From assembly GCA_021014325.1 (NCBI GenBank), contig CM037471.1, forward strand, positions 21,162,818-21,226,817: a stretch of DNA of 64,000 nt, written 5' to 3'. Source of the DNA: Plazaster borealis. Taxonomy: Eukaryota > Echinodermata > Asteroidea > Forcipulatida > Labidiasteridae. Within the stretch, counting starts at the first letter, position 1. Every line of letters starts with the position of its first letter. The notes below the pieces were generated by a model, which was not told the DNA's origin, ran no database searches, and worked only from the letters and a program-made list of their open reading frames with translations. Below, one piece after another: positions 22,675 through 34,544 of the stretch. The position numbers and the translations under genes are program-made.

Positions 22675-25600
22675 TTGATAAAAATCGCAAGGGGTAAGCC
22701 TTGCATGTTTGTCCACAATAGGAGAAAATCTAAAGGGTTAATTCTTGCATTTTTAGCCGAAAATTGCTCAAAATTTGATGAAATCACAAGGGGTAAGCCT
22801 TGCGTTTTTTGCCGAAAATTGTCAAAAATTTGATTAAATCACAAGGGTGTAGGTCTTGCAGTTTTCTTGAAATTAGGCTGAAATTTGGTTAAAAGTGGTA
22901 AGCCTTGCATTTTTGCCGAAAAATGCCAAATTTGATAAAATCACAAGGGGTAAGCCTTGCATTTTTTTGCTGAAAATGGTCAAAAATTTGATCAAATCAC
23001 AAGGGGTAAGCCTTGCATGTTTGTCCAAAATACGAGAAAATCTCAAGGGGTAAGTCTTGCATTTTTAGCCGAAAATTGCTCAAAATTTGATGAAATCACA
23101 AGGGGTAAGCCTTGCATTTTTTGCCGAAAATGGGCAAAAATTTGATAAAATCACAAGGGGTAAGCCTTGCATTTTTGTCCAAAATAGGAGAAAATCTCAA
23201 GGGGTAAGTCTTGCATTTTTAGTCGAAAATTGCTCAAAATTTGATGAAATCTCAAGGGGCATTTTTAGCCGAAAATTGCCCAAAATTTGATAAAATCACA
23301 AGGGGTAAGCCTTGCATTTTTGTCGAAATTTTTTTTGCCGATAACGGTCAAAAATTTGATAAAATCACAAGGGGTAAGCCTTGCATGTTTGTCCAAAATA
23401 CGAGAAAATCTCAAGGGGTAAGTCTTGCATTTTTAGCCGAAAATTGCTCAAAATTTGATATACTTACAAGGGGTAAGCCTTGCATTTTTTGCCGAAAATG
23501 GTCAAAAATTTGATAAAATCACAAGGGGTAAGCCTTGCATTTTTTGCCGAAAATGGTCAAAAATTTGATAAAATCACAAGGGGTAAGCCTTGCATTTTCG
23601 TCCAAAATAGGAGAAAATCTTATCGGGTAAGTCTTGCATTTTTAGCCAAAAATTTCCCAAAATTTGATAAAATCACAAAGGGTAATCCTTGCATTTTTGT
23701 CGAAAATTTGCCAAAATTTGATATAATTACAAGGGGTAAGCCTTGCATTTTTTGCCGAAAATGGTCAAAAATTTGAAAAAATCACAAGGGGTAAGCCTTG
23801 CATTTTTGTCCAAAATAGGAGAAAATCTCAAGGGGTAAGTCTTGCATTTTTAGCCGAAAATTGCCCCAAATTTGATAAAATCACAAGGGGTATCCCTTGC
23901 ATTTTTGTCGAAAATTTGCCAAAATTTGATATAATTACAAGGGGTAAGCCTTGCATTTTTTGCCGAAAATGGTCAAAAATTGATAAAATCACAAGGGGTA
24001 AGTCTTGCAGTTTTCTTGAAATTAGGCTGAAATTTGGTTAAAAGGGGTAACGCCTTGCATTTTTGCCGAAAATATGCCAAATTTGATCAAATCACAAGGG
24101 GGTAAGCCATGCATTTTTTGCTAAAAATGGTCAAAAATTTGATAAAATCACAAGGGGTAAGCCTTGCATGTTTGTCCAAAATACGAGAAAATCTCAAGGG
24201 GTAAGTCTTGCATTTTTTGCCAAACCTGGTCAAAAATTTGATAAAATCACAAGGGGTAAGCCTTGCATTTTTGTCCAAAATAGGAGAAAATCTCAAGGGG
24301 TAAGTCTTGCATTTTTAGCCGAAAATTGCCCAAAATTTGATAAAATCACAAGGGGTAAGCCTTGCATTTTTGTCGAAATTTTTTTTGCCGAAAACGGTCA
24401 AAAATTTGATAAAATCACAAGGGGTAAGCCTTGCATGTTTGTCCAAAATACGAGAAAATCTCAAGGGGTAAGTCTTGCATTTTTAGCCGAAAATTGCTCA
24501 AAATTTGATATACTTACAAGGGGTAAGCCTTGCATTTTTTGCCGAAACTGGTCAAAAATTTGATAAAATCACAAGGGGTAAGCCTTGCATTTTTTGCCGA
24601 AAATGGTCAAAAATTTGATAAAATCACAAGGGGTAACCTTGCATTTTCGTCCAAAATAGGAAAAATCTTATCGGGTAAGTCTTGCATTTTTAGCCAAAAA
24701 TTTCCCAAAATTTGATAAAATCACAAGGGGTAATCCTTGCATTTTTGTCGAAAATTTGCCAAAATTTGATATAATTACAAGGGGTAAGCCGTTTTTTTTG
24801 CCGAAAATGGTCAAAAATTTGATAAAATCACAAGGGGTAAGCCTTGCATTTTTGTCCAAAATAGGAGAAAATCTTATCGGGTAAGTCTTGCATTTTTAGC
24901 CGAAAATTGCCCAAAATTTGATAAAATCACAAGGGGTATCCCTTGCATTTTTGTCGAAAATTTGCCAAAATTTGATATAATTACCAGGGGTAAGCCTTGC
25001 ATTTTTTGCCGAAAATGGTCAAAAATTGATAAAATCACAAGGGGTAAGTCTTGCAGTTTTCTTGAAATTAGGCTGAAATTTGGTTAAAAGGGGTAATGCC
25101 TTTCATTTTTGCCGAAAATATGCCAAATTTGATCAAATCACAAGGGGGTAAGCCATGCATTTTTTGCTAAAAATGGTCAAAAATTTGATCAAATCACAAG
25201 GGGTAAGCCTTGCATGTTTGTCCAAAATACGAGAAAATTTCAAGGGGTAAGTCTTGCATTTTTAGCCGAAAATTGCTCAAAATTTGATGAAATCACAAGG
25301 GGTAAGCCTTGCATTTTTTGCCGAAAATGGTCAAAAATTTGATAAAATCACAAGGGGTAAGCCTTGCATTTTTGTCCAAAATAGGAGAAAATCTCAAGGG
25401 GTAAGTCTTGCATTTTTAGTCGAAAATTGCTCAAAATTTGATGAAATCTCAAGGGGCATTTTTAGCCGAAAATTGCCCAAAATTTGATAAAATCACAAGG
25501 GGTAAGCCTTGCATTTTTGTCGAAATTTTTTTTGCCGAAAACGGTCAAAAATTTGATAAAATCACAAGGGGTAAGCCTTGCATGTTTGTCCAAAATACGA

Positions 25601-28300
25601 GAAAATCTCAAGGGGTAAGTCTTGCATTTTTAGCCGAAAATTGCTCAAAATTTGATATACTTACAAGGGGTAAGCCTTGCATTTTTTGCCGAAAATGGTC
25701 AAAAATTTGATAAAATCACAAGGGGTAAGCCTTGCATTTTTTGCCGAAAATGGTCAAAAATTTGATAAAATCACAAGGGGTAAGCCTTGCATTTTCGTCC
25801 AAAATAGGAGAAAATCTTATCGGGTAAGTCTTGCATTTTTAGCCAAAAATTTCCCAAAATTTGATAAAATCACAAGGGGTAATCCTTGCATTTTTGTCGA
25901 AAATTTGCCAAAATTTGATATAATTACAAGGGGTAAGCCTTGCACTTTTTGCCGAAAATGGTCAAAAATTTGATAAAATCACAAGGGGTAAGCCTTGCAT
26001 TTTTGTCCAAAATAGGAGAAAATCTCAAGGGGTAAGTCTTGCATTTTTAGCCGAAAATTGCCCCAAATTTGATAAAATCACAAGGGGTATCCCTTGCATT
26101 TTTGTCGAAAATTTGCCAAAATTTGATATAATTACAAGGGGTAAGCCTTGCATTTTTTGCCGAAAATGGTCAAAAATTGATAAAATCACAAGGGGTAAGT
26201 CTTGCAGTTTTCTTGAAATTAGGCTGAAATTTGGTTAAAAGGGGTAATGCCTTGCATTTTTGCCGAAAATATGCCAAATTTGATCAAATCACAAGGGGTA
26301 AGCCTTGCCTGTTTGTCCAAAATACGAGAAAATCTCAAGGGGTAAGTCTTGCATTTTTAGCCGAAAATTGCTCAAAATTTGATGAAATCACAAGGGGTAA
26401 GCCTTGCATTTTTTGCCGAAAATGGTCAAAAATTTGATAAAATCACAAGGGGTAAGCCTTGCATTTTTGTCCAAAATAGGAGAAAATCTCAAGGGGTAAG
26501 TCTTGCATTTTTAGCCGAAAATTGCTCAAAATTTGATGAAATCACAAGGGGTAAGCCTTGCATTTTTTGCCGAAAATTGTCAAAAATTTGATAAAATCAC
26601 AAGGGGTAAGCCTTGCATTTTTGTCCAAAATAGGAGAAAATCTCAAGGGGTAAGTCTTGCATTTTTAGCCGAAAATTGCTCAAAATTTGATGAAATCACA
26701 AGGGGTAAGCCTTGCATTTTTTGCCGAAAATTGTCAACAATTTGATAAAATCACAAGGGGTAAGCCTTGCATTTTTGTCCAAAATTTGATAAAATCACAA
26801 GGGGTAAGCCTTGCAGTTTTCTTGAATTTAGGACGAAATTTGGATAGAATCACAAGAGGTAAGCCTTGCATTTTTGTCGAAAATTTGCCAAAATTTGATA
26901 AAATCACAAGGGGTAAGCCTTGCATTATTTTGCCGAAAATGGTCAAAATTTTGTCCAAAATACGAGAAAATCTCAAGGGGTAAGTCTTGCATTTTAAGCC
27001 GAAAATTGCCCAAAATTTGATAAAATCACAAGGGGTAAGCCTTGCATTTTTGTCGAAAATTTGCCAAAATTTGATATAATTACAAGGGGTAAGCCTTGCA
27101 TTTTTTGCCGAAACTGGTCAAAAATTTGATAAAATCTCAAGGGGTAAGTCTTGCATTTTTAGCCGAAAATTGCCCGAAATTTGATAAAATCACAAGGGGG
27201 TAATCCTCGCCTATTTTGCCGAAAATGGTCCAAAAATTGATAAAATCACAAGAGGTAAGCCCTGTGTTTTTTTGACAACGGGCAAAAATTTGATTAAATC
27301 ACAAGGGGGTAAGCCTTGCATGTTAGTCCAAAATAGGAGAAAATTGAATTTAGAACGAAATTTGGATAAAATCACAATGGGTAAGCCTTGCATTTTTGTC
27401 GACAAAGGGCCAAAATTTGATAAAATTATAAGGGGTAAGCCTTACATGTTTGTTCAAAATAGGAGAAAATCACAAGGGTTAAGTCTTGCTTTTTTTGCTG
27501 AAAATTTGCCAAAATTTGATAAAATCACAGGGTGTAACCCTTGCATTTTTCTAAAATTAGGCTGAAAATTTCTTTAAAAAATTGTCGAAAATGGGCAAAA
27601 TTTGGATAAAGTCGCATTGGGTAAGCCTTTCAAAATTGGGCTGAAATTGGCTAAAAAGCACAAGGGGCAAGCCTTGCATTTTTGTCCAAAATAGGAGAAA
27701 ATCACAAGCCTTGCAGTTTTCTTGAAATAAGGCTGAAATAAGGCTGAAATCACAAGGGGGTAAGTCTTGCATTTTTGTCAACAAGGGGCCAAAATTTGAT
27801 AAAATTATAAGGGGTAAGCCTTGCATGTTTGTCCAAAATAGGAGAAAATCACAAGTCTTGCTTTTTTTGCTGAACATTTACCAAAATTTGATCAAATCAC
27901 AAGGGATAAGCCCTTTATTTTTTGTCAAAAATAGGAGAAAATCACAAGGGGTAAGACTTACATTTTTGTCGAAAATTTGCCAAAATTGGATCAAATCACA
28001 AGGCGTGAGCCTTGCATTTTTGTCAAAATTGGGCTAAAATTAAAACCACAAGGGGTAAACCTTGCAGTTTTCTTGAAATTAGGCTGAAATTTAGATATTA
28101 AAATTACAAGGGGTATAAGCCTTGCAATTTTTGTCGAAAATGGGAAAAAATTGATAAAATTACAAGGGTAAAGTCCTGCATTTTCTTTAACATAGGCTGA
28201 AATTTTGATAAAATCAAGTGACAATAGTTGCAAGCCTTGCATTTGTATTTATTAAAATTTGCAAAAAATTGATAAAATCACAAGGGGGTAAGCGACTGTA
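22675..28300. repeat. GATAAAATCACAAGGGGTAAG satellite, right orientation
   Basis: Monomers of about 50-55 bases built on AATCACAAGGGGTAAGCCTTG with variant spacers (TTTTGTCCAAAATAGGAG; TTTTTGCCGAAAATGGTC). Higher order is visible: a 154-base trimer repeats at 26379, 26533 and 26687, and a block at about 22957-24070 recurs 2197 bases downstream (23087 and 25284 start the same frame). The Lys/Gly-rich open frames here are repeat artefacts. Confidence 0.95.
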
Positions 28301-28356
28301 TTTTTTTTTTTAATCTTAATTGCAATTTTGATTAAAAATTGTGTATAAAAAAAAGG

Positions 28357-28719
28357 CAAAATACCGTACATTGTCATTATAGATTAATAAAATTAATTTA
28401 AATAAGAGTAAATTTGTGCAGAAAGTTAGTCGGAGTGACGACCAGGCGTTCAGGGGACTCAAAGTCTGGTCGAACCAGCATGGTGATCACCCATGTAGTT
28501 CCTTTCTGGGATTGGCTAGTCCCGGTCCCTCCTTTGGCTTTCCGACCCGGAATATTCACCCTACCTATTTTGGGGAAAGACATGACGGAACCCCAATCCA
28601 TTACAGCGGCCAGCAGTAAAAGTCATGTCCCTTTTGGTACGGGTAGGATTCGAACCGGGTCTCCCAGCTCTGGACTGCCCGCAATTGAACAATCCAGTGC
28701 ACCTAAGTGCCCGTTGGTG
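28357..28719 (-). repeat. Right arm of nearly identical inverted repeat
   Basis: Reverse complement of 21563-21925, about 6.4 kb from it. The near identity contrasts with the more diverged satellite around it, so either the pair is young or the arms are kept alike by gene conversion. Confidence 0.85.
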
Positions 28720-30910
28720 ACTGGAGGTGATTTAACTTACTACTTAAATAATACACCGATTGCGCAACTAATGTCACCTGACCTATAGTGGGTGTAAAAC
28801 ATCAACAGACAAAGCGTCCCCCATAGGAAAGTGCCGTTGTTGTAAAGTACATGATGACCGATGTATTTGTTTATATGATCGATACTTTTCTGTCTTGAAA
28901 TACTGGTATTCGATAAAATATTCCAGAGCTTGTTAACTACCGGAGTGGCTGAAAAAGCCAGTAAGGACAGGAACGTTACGTTCACGATGATGTGGTGCTT
29001 ACACAGACGACCGCGATCACGCACTTTCCAACACAAGAACGTCACAACTTTGAAGCTGAAATCATCCAGAAGAAAAGGCTTCAACCAAAACTGTACGATT
29101 CATTTGTCTCTTTGAAATTCCTTAAGGCTAACCGCTCACCTTTCCAACGTTCTACTTTTACTACAGTGATATATATTAGAAACAGAAGACCGGGTGCTAT
29201 AGCCCAGGTTGGACTCCTCCGTTGCATACCAGGACGAGGGTCGCCCAGCGTTTTCATCATTTGGGCCAAGTTTTCAGTTGTGATTTAATGCCATTAAATG
29301 ATGCAGTAGGCACCAATATTTAACCTGACCGAAAATTTCAGCTAAACTTGGAGAAACATTGTCATTTTAAAATTAGGCAAAAATTGAAAAAATCATAAGG
29401 GGTAAGTCCAGCTTTTTTTTATCGAATTCCGGCGAAATTATATAATTGCAATTTTATGCTCTAAAATCATGCAGTAGGCAATACTGATGCCTTTTGATAA
29501 AACTTGACCTACACTTTCAGCAATTTTTTTTTTGAAATATTGACAATTGAAAATTAGGCCAAAAATTTATAAAAATCATAAGGGGTAAGTCCACCATTTT
29601 TAAAGAAGTTGGACCGATTGGCCAAAATTGGATAAAATCACAAGGGGAAGTAATTCCTTACATTTTTGTCGAAAAAGGGCCAAAATTTGATAAAATCACA
29701 AGGGGTAGGCCTTGCATGTTTGTCCAAAAAAGGTGAAAATTACAAGGGGTAATTCCAGCATTTTTAAAGAAGTTGGACCGATTGGCCAAAATTAGATAAA
29801 ATCACAAGGGGTAGTAATTCCTTACATTTTTGTCGAAAGAGGGCCAAAATTTGATAAAATCACAAGGGGGTAAGCCTTGCATGTTTGTCCAAAAAAGGTG
29901 AAAATCACAAGGGGTAAGTCCAGCATTTTTAAAGAAGTTGGACCGATTGGCCAAAATTAGATAAAATTACAAGGAGTAGTAATTCCTAAATTTTTGTCGA
30001 ACAAGGGCCAAAATTTGATAACATCACAAGGGGGTAAGCCTTGCATGTTTGTCCAAAATAGGTGAAAATCACAAGAGGTAAGTCCCGCATTTTTAAAGAA
30101 GTTAGACCGATTGGCCAAAATTTGATAAAATCACAAGGGGTAAGTTTTGCCTTTTTTGTCAAAAATTGGCATTTTATGCGAACAAAATCTGGCCTTCTCC
30201 GTTGCATACCGGGACGAGGGTCGCTACAGCGACGTCGACGCCGGTAGTGCATAACACAAAATAAACTTCTCTGTGGTTGAATACTGGTAATTTTTGAAAC
30301 AGTAATGGGATTTAAATCTAAGTCACAACATAATACGTTAATAAAAGAGCTGAGAACTGTGTTATTTTATTACTACAAATAAATATAAAGTCGGTTTATG
30401 GGTGGGTCTTTGCACGTCTTTGCCATCAGCTGCGATGACGTAGCACCCACTATAAGTCACGTGATAACAAGTAAACATTGGTCGCGCAATCGGCTAAACT
30501 TGCGGAAATCTTGAAAAATCTTTGAAAAAAAATCATCAGGGGTAAGCCCAGCTTTTTCATCAAATTTGGGGCTCGTTTTCAGTTGTGATTTTATGACGTA
30601 CAATGACGAAGTAGGCACTAATATTTAACTTGACCCATGAGCTCAGCTTAATTTGCGGAACACAAATTGATATTTGAAAATTAGGCAAAATATTGAAAAA
30701 ATCATAAGGGGTTAGTGTATTTTTTTCTTCAAATTTTGACCAAAATTTCAATTTGCGACTTTCTGCTCTAAAAATGATGCAATAGGAACCACTGATGCCT
30801 TTTTAAATAACTTGACTCTTGATTTCAGCTAAATTTGCGGAAACGTTGACATTTGAAAATAAGGCAAAACATTGAAATAAATCATTATTTTTCCAATTTT
30901 GACCACCTAT

Positions 30911-32059
30911 TCTAAAATGAAGAAGTACAAACAGGTAATGATCAGACTGAGAAATGGTTGTGGTATTTGTAACATTTTGACTTTATTGTAAACAACATTT
31001 TGTAGGTATTATAAAGGGTAAATCTTTATTTACATTTAATTTATATATATGCAAGACATGAAACCATAAGTGGTCTGTTGGTTTGTAAAGTCTAAGTATT
31101 CTAAACAGTACCATGAATAATTCAATGTTGCTAGAAGATTATTAAGCTTCCATTATGACATAATTGTAGTCTTAAACTTGCATTTCTCTAAAAAGGTAGA
31201 AGTTGACGTTACGCAAACGTTATGTTCTTGAATATTAGTTATCATGAGAAGGTGAGTACACGTTTTTTTCACAGCTATTGATATAATAAAGAGAAAATTG
31301 ACAAGGAATTGCAGTTATCAAGGTACAGAGAGTTGAAAGATTGAAAATTGTAAAGTACGTTTGTTTGTTTGTACTACACTAATTCAAAGCCGGTGGAGGA
31401 ATATTTTAGTAGTGCTGAAAGAGAAGCAATATTGTTCATACCCCAGCTATTATATTCAAACATGCAGCATGTACTCTAAAGTTTCTTGCCAACAAATGGA
31501 ATCGTCATAATATCTAAATTTGTCAAAATCCATAAAGAGCAAACAAACATACCGTGCTATCCTTTTCCCATATCAATCATATAAATAATGATACATTTGT
31601 AAGGGTAAAATCAAAATAATATTCCAATTATTACATCATCTAAATTTTTTTGCGGTACCTGCTGCTGATTATTATACAGGATTTGAACGGCCTCTGTCAC
31701 GGGGCATGCTTTGAGGTGTAGCAAGTAGGATATATGCTCTAGAATGTGTGTGAGTGAGAGCGTGTCTACCCGTTGAAACCGAGGACTTTAACAAAAGAGA
31801 TTCGGATGTTTAACAGAGCGAGGACGTCCTCGCTTTGCTTTCGTGTACAAAACCAATGGGAGAACAAAGAGAAGTCCTCGATTCACGGGATTCACAAACG
31901 TGTGTGTGTGTGTGGGGGGGGGGGGTGAGATCCCAATCAATTAGCCTGTGGATTTCGTTCACAAAAGGACTCGGAAAGCCTTGCCTGTACAGTGTATATC
32001 ACACATGGGTGTAAAACCAAACTAACTATGTACTTTCCCTGATACAATTATTAAATCAC
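30911..32059. other. Intergenic, no gene seen
   Basis: AT-rich sequence without exon signatures. Contains a (TG)n then poly-G run at about 31902-31925. Confidence 0.5.
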
Positions 32060-32504
32060 CTAAAGGTAGGGTCGTATTGGTTGTTGTCAACGTAATGCTT
32101 ATTTATAGGCAAAATTTTAAAGAAAGATACAATAAAAGTTACCTGTGAAAGTTTTAGCTGAATACAGTGTCTATTACTTACTAAGAAAACAGAAAAAAAA
32201 ATGTCACGGTATTTTCACAAGAACGTCAAATCCATCTATGTTTAGCAAGGTGACAGCGGGTACCAACCGCATCTCTGGCCGCAGCATTCGCAAACGGACA
32301 CCAACCCTCCGAAAACTGAGAAACGATTCATGCTTGAATCGTTTCTCAGATTCAATGTTTTGGGGTGAAAAATTATCCATATTACTTTGAATGGAATTTC
32401 TCAAAACAGTGTACTATCAACAGCTGCAGTGCTTCTCACCAAGTGAGTTTTTATGGCCATTGATTTTTTTAAGTATTAACCATATTCTATGACCCTACCC
32501 TTAA
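32060..32504. mobile_element. MITE with AAGGTAGGGTC...GACCCTACCCTTAA ends
   Basis: Left CTAAAGGTAGGGTCGTATTG, right ATTCTATGACCCTACCCTTAA by parts: inverted termini of about 14 bases. An internal hairpin, TGAGAAACGATTCATGCTTG followed by AATCGTTTCTCA, is visible at about 32320-32350. The same family appears at 49663. The right edge is TTAA and the left a mutated CTAA. Confidence 0.75.
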
Positions 32505-34540
32505 AATGATGAATTTAGTAAAAATTGTTGTATACACATGTAGGCTACTGTGGAATCCGGAGACATCAACAGAAAGATGGTTGTGAACAATACACTTTTT
32601 CGTATTACCACCATTATTTGCCATGTCCCCTGTTTAGGCCTATGTGAAAAAGTAACCATCAACTGCGCCAGGGGCCGGACTAGTTTACCTTCCAGTTTAC
32701 CTTTACCACTGGTCAACGCCGGATTGAAACGTTGCAGTGTGAACAGGCCAGTCAAACTTGCGCCCGTCGGACCCGTGTCCAACAGAAAGATTTGTCAAAT
32801 TGTGAAAAGGCCTAGTGTGACATAATGTTATGGTAAACTATAATCAAGAATGCAGAATAAAAGGGCATCATGAAATATCATTACATTATACCATATCATG
32901 CTGATACCACCGTTATCCACAAAGTCTTGCGTAGAATGCGATCAAATATGTTTATATCTTACACAGAAAACATGGACCATCAAATTTGGAGTTGTCAAAC
33001 ATGAAGTATAATAGAAAATGACTGATGACTTTAGCTGATAACAATCACCACTCAATGTTGCTCGATTTATCATAAATTTTTTATTTTATAAAAGTCAATT
33101 TGACCTTTTTAGTGGCTAGAGATCTTATAGTCTTGTTTCCTTGGTGACGAATGCTCAAGCACATAATAAACATTCATGAACAGAGGGATCCGACTATTTT
33201 TAACCCTCCTGCCTTAGATCCATATCACATTGCCCCGTTACTATAACTTGAACTATAACAATGAAATGAAATTAATATCAGTGCACTGCACTATAATTTA
33301 AGATCCATTTTGGGCGAATGTCTCCATTCGATATCGTTATCTTAATGCATCAACTACATCAACGTGGTTAAGTGATTGTGGTATTTCGCTATATACCGGT
33401 ATCATAAATGTCCCTCTGCTTCCAATATAAAAAATAGCTCTACAACCCATAATTCTATACTTCTTGTAGTATTGATAATGCAGCGATATATATATATCTC
33501 GTTACAGTTGAATACTTAATTGCTTCGTATATTATAGTGACTATTGCTGAAGATGTTATTTTTCTGATATAATTCAACATACACCATTGAGATATTTTAA
33601 TGAAAAGAAGAATGCTATTCTCATGAAAATCCAAATATATACAGTTTTTTTTTAAAGATACTTGTATTAATATCAATGACTGTTAAAATGTGGATTTTAT
33701 TTAGCTAGTACTATGTCAAATTGGCAAAGGCTGGGAAGGAATACTGGATGCATAGTTTCATGACATTATTTACATAAATACAATGGTGTCAGGTTAGTAA
33801 TTTAGTCTTGAATGTCAATAAATGTCCTTTAATTAAATAACCTTTAAGTAATTGGGACAACCAATCAGGCTTTTGTTTATAAAGTATATAGAGGGTTATC
33901 AGAAATTCGAATAGATTTATCTTTTAGCCTCGTAAAGAATTATTACTCTCGTAATGTTATTTTTCTGCTTTTCCCAGCATTGTTCACGCCACTATACTAA
34001 GTTGTACAAATATCACTGAAACTATAGTACTTCCTCTACTGTTGAGTAGATTATTATAAATGTGGATAAACCCCTTAGTCTACTAGAAATTGTTCAAGTT
34101 AAAGTCGCTGTTTTGTCCACTAAATATTCCATTACAAATTATACATCACTGTTTTACACAACATAATAAATAGCCAATAAACAGAAAGTTCGACATCAAT
34201 TCTACCGATTCGTGGCTGTAGGCCATAACAAAAACGTACCATTATAATTTGTTTACCAGTCACTTGTCACCCATCAACATAAATTATTGTGAATCTCAGC
34301 TGCTAAACTAGAAAATTCTATACCTACAAAGATGATACAGTTTACCTTCAATGAGGTGTTAATGATCCCACTTGTGTTTAGAAGTGGTAAAATAGGTGTT
34401 GATATTTTGAAGAATTCAGTACTAAGAGATCTGAGATTATTGTCAAGTGAAGTGTTTATTAATGTACCTTTAGAGATGTTAAGAATATTTCAATAGCCTG
34501 TACAAGTCTTGTGCATACTTGTAGAAACTAGCTGCCAAGA
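32505..34540. other. Intergenic, no gene seen
   Basis: Two overlapping opposite-strand frames near 32501-32825 have no recognised domain. The rest is AT-rich with many stops on both strands. The stretch 34490-34530 (GCCTGTACAAGTCTTGTGCA) leads directly into the satellite at 34545. Confidence 0.45.
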
Positions 34541-34544
34541 CCAT

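Larger units (their letters stand above)
20457..30910. mobile_element. Foldback-like composite element of about 10 kb with satellite arms
   Basis: Satellite words read as CTTACCCCTTGTGATTTTATC from 20457 to about 22670 and as the reverse complement, GATAAAATCACAAGGGGTAAG, from about 22675 to 30910. Left 21563-22290 and right 27960-28719 align colinearly in inverted orientation, nearly identical for the outer 345 bases. Outer parts (20457-21020 and 29236-29770) also align inverted. Different unique inserts sit at 21021-21562 and 28720-29235. This matches the architecture of foldback transposons, such as the sea-urchin TU elements. No transposase frame was recognised. Confidence 0.75.

Noticed and set aside
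22957..27565. Many 60-130-codon frames with repeated ITRGKPCIF-like words, on both strands
   Set aside because: They follow the 51-bp satellite monomer, exist on both strands, restart in shifted phase and show no domain. Repeat artefacts, not a repeat-protein gene.
22675..28300. CRISPR-like array appearance
   Set aside because: Eukaryotic context, spacers that are themselves related variants, monomers diverged and no cas genes. It is satellite DNA.
21536..28788. Identical 110-124-codon frames in the two inverted arms
   Set aside because: Both strands are open over the same DNA, the sequence begins as a tRNA-like SINE, and no family is recognisable. Identity only reflects arm identity.
32501..32825. 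Overlapping opposite-strand frames of about 91-93 codons
   Set aside because: No domain, both strands open, isolated in intergenic DNA beside a MITE; likely chance.
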